Source: Planctomycetota bacterium
Lineage (GTDB): Bacteria; Planctomycetota; Phycisphaerae; Phycisphaerales; UBA5793
DNA length: 64,000 nt
Direction of reading: 5' to 3'
Assembly (NCBI GenBank): GCA_963205185.1
Contig: CAUJHZ010000070.1
Coordinates: forward strand, 49,449-113,448
Made by a program: the position numbers and the translations under genes. Within the stretch, counting starts at the first letter, position 1. Each line of letters opens with the position of its first letter. The notes below the pieces were generated by a model. The model did no database searches, was not told the DNA's origin, and worked only from the letters and a program-made list of their open reading frames with translations. Below, piece by piece: positions 41,568 through 50,700 of this stretch.

Positions 41568-42269
41568 GTGATTCTGTTGATCGGCGGCACTCCGGGGCCT
41601 GTCCAATTCGTGCATTCCATGCTCTGCGCGCACGGTCTGCCCGTGGAGACCAGCGCAAGCGTGCGCGAAGGGCTGGACGCCGCTCTTCATCGACTGCATG
41701 AACTCATCATCATCGAACGCTCATTGCCCGATGGCGATGGCGTCGAACTCTGCCGGACGCTGAGTCGCAAGGAAATCCTCGCGCCGATCCTCATGATTGC
41801 TTCATCGCCGGGCATCGGGCACCGGTCCGGGCCCGGCGGGCCGGATGAGGTGCTCGTCGCGCCCTTTACGGGCGATGAACTCATGGATCGCGTGCGGCGC
41901 CTGCTGGCCATGACTGGCGACACCGCCGCCTCGACGCCGCTTAAGTGCGACGATCTCGAAGTCGACCCGCAGCGCGGCTGGGCGCGACGGGGCGAGCGGC
42001 GCATCCGGTTGTCTCAGATCGAAGTCGCGCTGCTGACGTACTTCATCACCCACGCCAACCGGCCCATCAGCCGCGAAGAAATCAGTGGCGGCGCGCTGCA
42101 CCCGGGCGATCAGGCGACGCCGGACGCCATTGACGTGCTCATCTCCAACGTGCGCGCCAAGGTCGATTCGACCGGCGAGCCGCCGCTGCTTCGCGTCCGG
42201 CCGGATGCGTGCTACGAGTTCGGCGGGTGTCCGGAGCAGCCCGCCGGCCAGCCGCGCGTGCTGCGCTGA
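41568..42269 (+). CDS. OmpR-type response regulator with degenerate receiver
   Basis: The GTG start has CAGGAG 7 nt upstream. The N-terminal 115 residues have the receiver fold but not its active site: the acidic pair after strand 1 is replaced (ILLIGGTPG), the phospho-acceptor position is Glu 50 (IIIERSLPDGDG), and the Lys-Pro near the end is Ala-Pro (VAPFTGDEL). The C-terminal winged helix is well formed (RIRLSQIEVALLTYFITHAN, PISREEISGGALHPGDQATP and DVLISNVRAKVDSTG). It therefore probably binds DNA without the usual phosphorylation switch. No kinase gene is adjacent. 233 residues. Confidence 0.85.
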   Translation: MILLIGGTPGPVQFVHSMLCAHGLPVETSASVREGLDAALHRLHELIIIERSLPDGDGVELCRTLSRKEILAPILMIASSPGIGHRSGPGGPDEVLVAPFTGDELMDRVRRLLAMTGDTAASTPLKCDDLEVDPQRGWARRGERRIRLSQIEVALLTYFITHANRPISREEISGGALHPGDQATPDAIDVLISNVRAKVDSTGEPPLLRVRPDACYEFGGCPEQPAGQPRVLR

Positions 42270-42470
42270 AGGCGCTGTGGGTCCGCGCCGGCGCTCGTCC
42301 GCGCGCGATCATGAGCCCCGCGGAAACCAGGCTCTCATTTGCAGGGTGAATTACGCCGTTTTCACTCGCGATTCACCCGCAGTTCATTTTGCGTCTGTAG
42401 ATTCTCAGTGTTCACATACCCGGTCCCGTTGACACCACCGAACACCACCAAGTGAGAAGGACGCTCGACC

Positions 42471-43649
42471 ATGAACGAGAACAGATACGATGCCCACGCA
42501 GCGGCGCAGCAGCACCAGCAGCGCGGATACGGCGAATCGCGCTACGGCGACTCTCCCACCCCCGCACAGCAGTATGAGCAGCAGGGGCAGGGACAAGGCG
42601 CCTACGGCCAGCAGAACCGTCCCAGCCAGCAGAGCAGCACCTTTGACTACCGCTATGGCCAGCGCCGCGGCCCCGAACAGTACAGCTATCGCGATAACTA
42701 CGGCTCACCTGAAGAGTCATCGCGACGCTACGGCGTTTCGCAGGAAGGGCATCATCAGATCTCGCCCGGCGGACGCTACGAAAGCGACTACGGAAACCAG
42801 TCCCACCAGCGCGGCGGCCAGCAGCGCGGCAACGAGTGGTCGCAGGGCGACGGCGGGTCTTACGGCCAGTCGCACCACGAGTCTTCCTTCGGCGGGGGCT
42901 ACGGCGGCGGCATGATGAACCGCGGCCCCGAACAACACAACAACCAGCAATCGCGCGGGCAGTATGGCGGCCAGTACGGTTCGCAGCCCTATGGCGCCGG
43001 GCAGTATGGCGCCGGGCAGTACGGCGGCGCGGAATACGGCAGCCAGTACGGCGCCGGTCAATCCGATCAGTACGGCGGCGGCTCGCAAGTCGGCTCGCCC
43101 TCCGGCTCTTCACGCTACGCCGGTGGCTATGGCGGGCAGTCCGGTATGAGCCAGGGCGGTGGCTACGGCGGCGGCTATGGCGGATTCGAAGGCGGCGGCC
43201 GGCGCGAAGGCGGGTCCTACACCGGCATGGGAGGCATGAGTGGCTTCAGGCAGTCGCAGCGCGGCGGCATGGAAGACGGCTCCGGACGCCGGCGCTATGG
43301 TAAGCCGCCCAAGAACTTCCAGCGCTCCAGCGATCGCATCCGCGATGACATTGCCGAACGGTTGATGAGCGAGCCGGGCATCGACGCCAGCGACGTGGAC
43401 ATCCGCATTCAGGATCGCGATGTCGTACTCGAAGGCACCGTGCCCAACCGCTGGATGAAGCGCTACATCGAAGATGTGGCCGAAGACGTCATGGGCGTGG
43501 ACCAGGTCGAGAACCACCTCCGCGTCAAGCGCGAGTCTTCATCGTCCGATCAGAACGAAGAGGAATCGTCGAGCGCCAGCCGATCCGGCTCGAAGAGTTC
43601 CGGCGCCGCGGGCAAGAGCGCTTCGAGTTCGGGCTCATCGCGCGGCTGA
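42471..43649 (+). CDS. BON-domain protein with QGY-rich disordered region
   Basis: Residues 1-280 are low-complexity, dominated by Gly, Gln, Tyr, Ser and Arg, with repeats such as QYGAGQYGAGQYGGAEYG and GGYGGGYGGFEGG. Residues about 285-350 form a BON domain: DRIRDDIAERLMSEPGIDAS, then DVDIRIQDRDVVLEGTVPNR and the closing VENHLRVKR. The tail is Ser-rich. BON domains bind phospholipid or other surfaces and occur in osmotic-stress proteins such as OsmY. The N-terminal region resembles RNA-binding prion-like sequences of eukaryotes. No signal peptide, so cytosolic. GAGAAGGA lies before the ATG. Confidence 0.85.
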   Translation: MNENRYDAHAAAQQHQQRGYGESRYGDSPTPAQQYEQQGQGQGAYGQQNRPSQQSSTFDYRYGQRRGPEQYSYRDNYGSPEESSRRYGVSQEGHHQISPGGRYESDYGNQSHQRGGQQRGNEWSQGDGGSYGQSHHESSFGGGYGGGMMNRGPEQHNNQQSRGQYGGQYGSQPYGAGQYGAGQYGGAEYGSQYGAGQSDQYGGGSQVGSPSGSSRYAGGYGGQSGMSQGGGYGGGYGGFEGGGRREGGSYTGMGGMSGFRQSQRGGMEDGSGRRRYGKPPKNFQRSSDRIRDDIAERLMSEPGIDASDVDIRIQDRDVVLEGTVPNRWMKRYIEDVAEDVMGVDQVENHLRVKRESSSSDQNEEESSSASRSGSKSSGAAGKSASSSGSSRG

Positions 43650-44049
43650 GGCGGCGCGCAACGAAATCATCCGCTGCTCAAGTCGTGCAGCGGAGTGCGA
43701 ACGGTTCTCGCCGCGCCTGGACACACCAGCACGTGCGAGCGCCAGGTTGGGGAGAGAGTCTGCATCGCGTTCGTGCGCCTGTCGCACGATCCATCGGGCC
43801 GCGCAGCGGCCCGAGATGCAGGCGGGAGCGTCGATTCGGGACAGACGTGCGGATGGCCATCGCTTCGCGCACGAATATTCATGTACGCGCGCGGCAGCGG
43901 TGCATCTCACGTCTGTCCTGGACCTCCCGAACTTCCGCCCATCGCGCCCAGGCGGGCTCGTTCGGGGCGGAGGGCGTGCATCAGGCGTGCGGGAAAGGTC
44001 CGGGTCGCACGCCGCTGCTGACATCTATAATTGACCACGGTGAAGCATC
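43650..44049. other. 400-bp gap upstream of ligD
   Basis: No supported gene. TATAAT at 44026-44031 is a perfect -10 hexamer 18 bp before the ligD start, giving a leader of about 12 nt; no good -35 is seen at the right distance. The rest is GC-rich with open frames on both strands but no clear start. Confidence 0.45.
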
Positions 44050-46695
44050 ATGATCAGCGCGCTCAAGAAGTACCGTGCAAAGCGGGACTTTCAGCGCACG
44101 CCTGAACCGGCCGGGTCGAAACGCAGCAGCGGCCAGCGCGACCACCACTTCGTGATCCAGAAGCACGCCGCCCGCCGCCTGCACTACGACCTGCGGCTCG
44201 AGTTGAACGGCGTGCTCAAGAGTTGGGCCGTGCCCAAGGGGCCCAGTCTCAACCCCGCAGAGAAACGACTCGCCATCGAAGTCGAGGATCATCCGCTCGA
44301 ATACGCCGACTTCGAAGGCGTCATTCCCCAAGGCGAGTACGGCGGCGGAACGGTGATGGTCTGGGACCACGGCCGGTGGGACTCCGATTCGCGCGACCCA
44401 GCGCGCGCGCTCAAGCAGGGCAAACTCTCCTTCGAACTGCATGGCGACAAACTCCACGGCGGATGGTCGCTCTTGCGCAGCCACTCTCCCAGCGATGGCG
44501 GCCGCGATGCAAAGCAGCAGTGGCTGCTCATCAAGCGCGATGACGAGTTCGCCACGCACGAGCCGGGGGCGCCGTGGCTTGAGGCGCACGACCGCAGCGC
44601 GGTGAGCAACCTCAGCATGGAGCAGATCCGCACCAGGTCGGATCGCGTCTGGAGCAGCGATCCGCAGGCCGCCCAGGAGCAGCAGGCCGAAGCGATCGAT
44701 CCTGCGACTCTCACGGGCGCGGTCCGGGCCCGGCAGCCCGAGCGCCTCGAGCCCCAACTGGCGACGCTGGCCACCACGCCTCCGGAGGGCGACGAGTGGC
44801 TGCACGAGATCAAGTTCGACGGCTATCGCGTGCTGGCGATGATTCGCGGCAGCCAGGTCGCCCTCATCACGCGAGGCGGTCAGGACTGGACGCATCGCTT
44901 CAAGCACATCGCCAAGGCGCTGCAGGCCGCGCCGGTCTCATCAGCGATACTCGACGGCGAAGTTGTCGTGCTCGACGCCCAAGGTCGAAGCAGATTTCAG
45001 TTGCTCCAGAACCAGTTGAACGACTCGGCGCAGGCCAAACCAGTCTACTTCATCTTCGATCTGCTCCATTGCGACGGCTACGACCTCACGCAGACACCGC
45101 TGATCGAGCGCAAGCGACTCCTCGCCGCGCTCGTGGACAAGACGTCCTCCGCGGGTGAGCAGATTCAGTTCAGCGAGCACATCATCGGCCAGGGGCGGCA
45201 GGTGCGCGACCGCGCCTGCGACATGGATCTCGAAGGCATCGTCTCCAAGCGCCTCGACAGCCCGTACCGCTCCCGCCGCACGCGCGACTGGATCAAGAGC
45301 AAGTGCTTTCGCGAGCAGGAATTCATCATCGTCGGTTACACGCGGCCGGCGCGCAGCCGCATCGGCTTTGGCGCGCTGCTGCTGGCTCTGCACGATGAGG
45401 GCGGTCAACTCGTCTACTGCGGGCGCGTGGGCACCGGTTTCACTGATCAGTCGCTGCGCCAACTGCACGGCCAACTCAAGCCGCTCGAGCGCGAGTCGCC
45501 GCCCGTGCAGGGGCCGCTGACGGCGCGCGAGCGCGAGGCGGTCACGTGGGTCGAACCGCAACTCATCGCGCAGGTGTCGTTTCACGAGTGGACCGGCGAC
45601 GGGCGCTTGCGCCATCCCGTCTTCAACGGCCTGCGCAGCGACAAATCGCCTTCGGAAGTCACCCGCGAGAAACCTCTGTCCCCGAAAGATCTTCCAGTGC
45701 CAACTGCCCCGACCCGCTCAAAGAGTTCAAAGCGCCAGACCCGCGGCAACGCCACCGGCCCGCGGACGGTTTCGACGAAGAGCAAGAGTCGTAACGGAAG
45801 CGTCGTCGCCGGCGTGGCGCTTTCCAGCGCTGATCGCGTTCTCTATCCCGAGCAGGGTCTGACCAAGCGCCAACTGGCGGAGTACTACGACCAGGTCGCC
45901 GACCACATGCTTGAGCACGTCGCCGGCCGCCCGCTCACGCTCGTGCGCTGCCCGGAGGGGCGCGGGCAGTCGTGCTTCTATCAGCGCCATTATCGCGATG
46001 ATCTTCCCGAGTGGGTCGCGCCCGTCGAGCCGCCCGAGGCTGACGGCAAGAAGTGGCTGCAGATCCGCGACCGGCAGGGCCTGATCTCGATGGCCCAGAT
46101 CGGCGTTCTTGAAATCCACCCGTGGGGCGCTCGCGCCGATGACCTCGACAAGCCCGACCGCATGGTGTTCGATCTCGATCCCGGCCCCGACGTCGCCTGG
46201 GACGATGTCGTGCACGCCGCGCATGAGGTGCGCGACCGGCTCGCAGCGCTCGATCTCGTTTCATTCGTGAAGACGACGGGCGGCAAGGGGCTGCACGTCG
46301 TGGCGCCGCTTACGCGCCGCACGGGGTGGGACGACGTCAAGCAGTTTGCGCGCGACCTTGCCGCCGCGCTGGCTCGAGAGCAGCCGTCGCGCTACGTCGC
46401 CAAGATGACCAAGTCGCGCCGCCACGGGCGCATTTACATCGACTACGTGCGCAACTCGCGCACGGCGACGAGCGTGGCGCCGTTCTCGCCCCGCGCCCGG
46501 CCCGGCGCGCCGGTGGCGATGCCGGTTTCGTGGGATGAACTCACGGCAGAGCTGCGCCCCGATCAGTTCGACATCACCACCGTTCCCGCCGCGCTCGCCC
46601 GCCGCCCGCGCGATCCGTGGGAGGATTTCTCGAGTGTGCGGCAGTCGATCACCGCCGCACGCCTGCGCGATGTCAAGTCGCGCGACCCGCGCTGA
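44050..46695 (+). CDS. ligD: DNA ligase D (PE-ligase-polymerase)
   Basis: LigD seals double-strand breaks in bacterial non-homologous end joining. The order is phosphoesterase (about 1-190: HHFVIQKHAARRLHYDLRLE, VIPQGEYGGGTVMVWDHGRW), ATP-dependent ligase (about 215-560: nucleophile K255 in EIKFDGYRVLA, DGEVVVLDAQGRSRFQLLQN, FDLLHCDGYDL, EGIVSKRLDSPY) and an Eukaryotic-primase-like polymerase (about 590-870: FDLDPGPDVAWDDVVHAA, KTTGGKGLHVVAPL, RIYIDYVRNSRTATSVAPFS). This is the Pseudomonas-type order. A disordered basic linker lies at about 535-580. The Ku gene follows 14 bp downstream. Confidence 0.97.
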   Translation: MISALKKYRAKRDFQRTPEPAGSKRSSGQRDHHFVIQKHAARRLHYDLRLELNGVLKSWAVPKGPSLNPAEKRLAIEVEDHPLEYADFEGVIPQGEYGGGTVMVWDHGRWDSDSRDPARALKQGKLSFELHGDKLHGGWSLLRSHSPSDGGRDAKQQWLLIKRDDEFATHEPGAPWLEAHDRSAVSNLSMEQIRTRSDRVWSSDPQAAQEQQAEAIDPATLTGAVRARQPERLEPQLATLATTPPEGDEWLHEIKFDGYRVLAMIRGSQVALITRGGQDWTHRFKHIAKALQAAPVSSAILDGEVVVLDAQGRSRFQLLQNQLNDSAQAKPVYFIFDLLHCDGYDLTQTPLIERKRLLAALVDKTSSAGEQIQFSEHIIGQGRQVRDRACDMDLEGIVSKRLDSPYRSRRTRDWIKSKCFREQEFIIVGYTRPARSRIGFGALLLALHDEGGQLVYCGRVGTGFTDQSLRQLHGQLKPLERESPPVQGPLTAREREAVTWVEPQLIAQVSFHEWTGDGRLRHPVFNGLRSDKSPSEVTREKPLSPKDLPVPTAPTRSKSSKRQTRGNATGPRTVSTKSKSRNGSVVAGVALSSADRVLYPEQGLTKRQLAEYYDQVADHMLEHVAGRPLTLVRCPEGRGQSCFYQRHYRDDLPEWVAPVEPPEADGKKWLQIRDRQGLISMAQIGVLEIHPWGARADDLDKPDRMVFDLDPGPDVAWDDVVHAAHEVRDRLAALDLVSFVKTTGGKGLHVVAPLTRRTGWDDVKQFARDLAAALAREQPSRYVAKMTKSRRHGRIYIDYVRNSRTATSVAPFSPRARPGAPVAMPVSWDELTAELRPDQFDITTVPAALARRPRDPWEDFSSVRQSITAARLRDVKSRDPR

Positions 46696-46709
46696 GAAAG
46701 GAGCGCCTC

Positions 46710-47558
46710 ATGCCACGCAGTCTCTGGTCCGGACACATCGCCTTCGGACTCGTCAACGTTCCCGTTCGCCTTGTTTCGGCCGTGCGCGACAAGAGCATCC
46801 ACTTCCACATGCTCAGCAAAGACGGCTCGTGCCGCCTGCGCCGCAAACTCTACTGCCCGGACACCGGCGAAGAGTTCGACTTCAAGGACACCTCGCGCGG
46901 CTACGAGATCGCGCCCGACCAGTACGTCATCGTGCGCGAAGAGGAATTCGAGAAGTTCAGGCCCGAATCGGGCCGCACCATCGACATCCAGGCGTTCATC
47001 GATCTCAAGGAAGTCGATCCGGTTTACTTCGACCGCACCTATTACCTGCTGCCGGGCGAAGGCGGCGCCAAGGGCTACCGGCTGCTCGTCGAGGCCATGG
47101 CCAGCCAGGAGCGCGTCGGCGTGGCCCGCTTCTCGATGCGCCAGCGCGAGCATCTGGCGGCGCTGCGCGTCATGGAGAATCGCGCCCTGGCCCTGCACAC
47201 CATGCACTATGCCGACGAGATCGCCCCGTGGAGCGAGATGGAGGGCGAACTGGCGCTCAACGCCGAAGTGACGAAGAAGGAGACCGAGATGGCCCGGCAA
47301 CTCATCGACTCACTCACCGAATCGTTCGAACCGGATCGCTACCACGACCGGTATAGAGAGCAGTTGCAGGAATTGATCGAGGCCAAGGCGCACGGGGAGG
47401 AGATCGTCACCGCGCCCTCAGGCGAAGAAGAGGCCGCTCCCGTGTACAACATCATGGAGGCGCTCAAGCAGTCGCTCGAGAAGTCCAAGCCCGCGCGGCA
47501 GAAATCCAGACAGTCGGGCAAGACGGCAAAATCGACCAAGCGCCGCCGCGCCTCCTGA
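46710..47558 (+). CDS. ku: Non-homologous end joining protein Ku
   Basis: Ku binds DNA ends as a dimer and recruits LigD. The family core is complete: MPRSLWSGHIAFGLVNVPVR, IHFHMLSKDGSCRLRRKLYC, YEIAPDQYVIVREEEFEKF, DPVYFDRTYYLLPGEG and LALHTMHYADEI. The C-terminus is a lysine-rich tail (KPARQKSRQSGKTAKSTKRR), common in bacterial Ku. AAAGGAG lies 7 nt before ATG 46710. 282 residues. It forms an operon with ligD (14-bp gap). Confidence 0.97.
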   Translation: MPRSLWSGHIAFGLVNVPVRLVSAVRDKSIHFHMLSKDGSCRLRRKLYCPDTGEEFDFKDTSRGYEIAPDQYVIVREEEFEKFRPESGRTIDIQAFIDLKEVDPVYFDRTYYLLPGEGGAKGYRLLVEAMASQERVGVARFSMRQREHLAALRVMENRALALHTMHYADEIAPWSEMEGELALNAEVTKKETEMARQLIDSLTESFEPDRYHDRYREQLQELIEAKAHGEEIVTAPSGEEEAAPVYNIMEALKQSLEKSKPARQKSRQSGKTAKSTKRRRAS

Positions 47559-47648
47559 CGCAGATCCAGCCCCAGGGGCGCCAGCGGCCATTTATACCAA
47601 ACAGCACGTGAAGGCTTTTTCATCTTGCACGCTGCGCTGCCGGAGGGC

Positions 47649-47678
47649 TTGTCAGCCGGGGGCAAAAGCGTGTATCCT
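47649..47678 (+). promoter_or_regulatory. Candidate sigma-70 promoter for the sensor kinase gene
   Basis: TTGTCA (47649-47654) and TATCCT (47673-47678) are 18 bp apart and lie 68 bp before the ATG at 47746. Confidence 0.4.
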
Positions 47679-47745
47679 TCACACCAGCAGGTGTGGTGGA
47701 CGCTTCGCTTCGAACGTGCTTCACTCCGGATCGGATGCACGCGAC

Positions 47746-50700
47746 ATGACCACCGCGAGAAACTCACTACCCGGCCAGGAGAGGCACGCGCCGCTTTTGC
47801 CCACTGCGCCCGTTGAAGTGACGGCTGTCAACGGCGCTTCCGACCGCCGGACCCGGCGCGCACACGGACATCAGGCGGTGCTCGCCTTCACACTGGCCAG
47901 CGATGGCGCCGTTCTCCAGGTTAACTCCGGCGCCACTTCTCCTGATGTGAGCGCCGCCGGCAGACTGTGGGAGTGCGACTGCTTCCCCGCGCACGTGCGG
48001 CGCAGGGTGCGCAGCGCCTTCATGCGCGCGGCCCGAGGCGAGGCGGTCTGCTTCGTTGTGCCCATCCGTACGGGCCAATCGGGCGAGACGCCCGGATCGG
48101 TGCAGATCGCGCCGGTGGCGCCGGATCAAGAGCGCCCCGGCCGGCTGGTTGCATTCGTCACCACGCCCGCCGCGCCATCGGAGGGAGGCGCGGCGGACGG
48201 CGGTGTCGAACCCGACGGCGACCGCACGTTCCTCGCGCACATCGTCGATTCGACCGACGACGCCGTCGTGAGCAAGACGCTCGACGGCGTGATCACATCG
48301 TGGAACCGCGCGGCTGAGCGCATCTTCGGCCACAGCGCCGAGGACGCGATCGGCCAGCACGTCAGTCTCATCATCCCTCCGGATCGCCTCGACGAAGAGC
48401 AGGAGATTCTCAGCCGCCTGCGCTTGGGCAAGCGCATCGATCATTACGAGACCGAGCGCGTCACGCGCGACGGCCGGCGCATTCGCGTGTCGCTCACCAT
48501 TTCGCCGATGCGCGATCCTCAGGGTCACATCTTCGGCGCGTGCAAGATTGCGCGCGATGTGACCGAGCGCCGACTGCATGAGGCGACCCTGGCGCGGCGC
48601 GTGGCCCATCAGACCTCGCTGTACAACTTCACCGACCGCCTCCAGCGCGTCGGCTCGATTCGCGATGTCTACGCCGCCGCGCTCGACGCGATTACCGAAG
48701 CGCTCGGCTGCGAGCGGGCTTCCATCCTGCTGCTCGACGATGACGGCGTGATGCGCTTCGTGCAGGCGCGCGGCCTGAGCGAAGAGTACCAGAGGGCGGT
48801 GGAAGGGCACTCGCCCTGGGCGATCGATCATAAGAATCCTCAGCCGGTGTGTATCGGCGACGTGTCTCGGGCTGAACTGGCTTCTGACGTCCGCAGCGCG
48901 CTCAACGCCGAAGGCATCGGCTCGCTCGCGTTCGTGCCGCTCACGCGCGACGGCCGCCTGATCGGCAAGTTCATGGTGTACTACCGCGAGGCGCACGAGT
49001 TCATCGCCGACGAAGTCGAACTGAGCGTGCTCATCGCCCGGCAACTCACGTTCAACATTGACCGGCTCAATGCCGACGCCCGCCGCGCCCAGGCCGAACG
49101 CGCCATGCGGCAGAGCGAAGAGCGCTTCACGCGCTTCATGGCCCACCTGCCCGGCCTCGCATGGATCAAGAACTCTCAGGGACGCTACGTCTACGCCAAC
49201 CAGGCCGCGCTCGAAGCGTTCGGCGTGTCCGCCCAGTCGCTCTACGGCAAGACAGATGCGGAAATCTTCCCGCGGGAGACCGCCGCCGCCTTCACGCGCC
49301 ACGATCGCCAGGCCTTGAAGGGCGACAGCGGCATGCAGGTGGTCGAGACGCTCACGCATCTCGACAAGCAGGTGCATCACTCCCTCGTTCACAAGTTCCG
49401 GATTCCCGGCATCGACCCGGGGTCCGATCTCATCGGCGGCATGGCCATCGACATCACCGCCATGAAGAAGGCCGAGGATGCGCTGCGCGTGCGCGAAGGT
49501 CAGTACCGCGACCTGTCCAGCCGCCTCACGCTGCTGCTTCGCAGCACCTCGCGCCTCATCGAGACGCTCAAGATCGACGAGATGCTCTGCTCGGTGCTCA
49601 GTCTGTCGCGCGAACTCATCGCCGCGGACGCGTTCGGCCTGTGGCGCCTTGACGACGAGCAGCACCAGTGGAGGCTCGTGGCCAGCGACGGGTTGTCCGA
49701 CGAGTTCGCCAACGGCGCGCTGCCGCGCGGCGTCCGCGAGCAGATCCCCCGCGAGCCCGTGGTCGTGCAGCCGGATGATCTGCTCAATGAGGCGACGCCG
49801 ATGCTCAAGGACCGCTGGGGGTCGTACCAGCGCGAAGGGATCCGCTCGCTCATGATCATCCCGCTGCGGATCCGCGGCGAGATTTCAGGCACGCTCGTGT
49901 TCTACTGCCGCCGCCCGCACGTGTTTTCAGAGATCGAAGTCGAGTCGGCCAGCGCGATGGCCAACATCACCGCCGCCGCGCTCACCACCTCCGAACTCTA
50001 CGACGCGGAGTCGCGTCTGCGCGAGTCGGCCCAGGCCGCGGCGCGGCGCGAGGCTTTCCTCGCCGCCGCCGGCGCTGCGCTCAACGAATCGTTCGACCCC
50101 GAGCATTCGCTGGGCAGCGTCGCCACGGCCGCCGTGCCCCGTTTTGCCGACTGGTGCTGCGTCGATCTGCTCAATGACCACGGGCGACTCGAGCGGCTCG
50201 TGGATGTCCACGTCGATCCGCGCCACGCCGTGCTGGCGCGGCAGATGCGCGAGAAGTATCCGCCCGACGAGCGCGCCGGCGCCGGCGTGCACCACGTCAT
50301 GCGCACCGCCACGCCCGAATTGCTCAGCGCCCTGCCCGAATCGCTGTTGCAGAGAGCCGCCCAGAGCGAAGAGCATCTCCAGTGGCTGCGCGAGCTGCGA
50401 CTGCAATCGCAGATCAGTCTGCCGCTGTTCTCGGGCGGGGCGGTGTGCGGCACGATCACGTTCGTGACCAGCCTCTCGGAGCGCCGCTACGACGAGAGCG
50501 ACCTGGCCATCGCCCAGGAAGTCGCCCGGCGCGCCTCGCAGGCGCTCGACAACGCCCGACTCTACCGCGACCTGGCCGAGAGCGAGACGCAGCTGCGCCT
50601 GGCGATGGAAGCCGGCCGCATGGGCTCGTGGGAGTGGCGCATCGACTCGAACGAGGTCATCTGGTCGGCGAGCCTCGAGGAGATCCACGGCCTCGAACCG

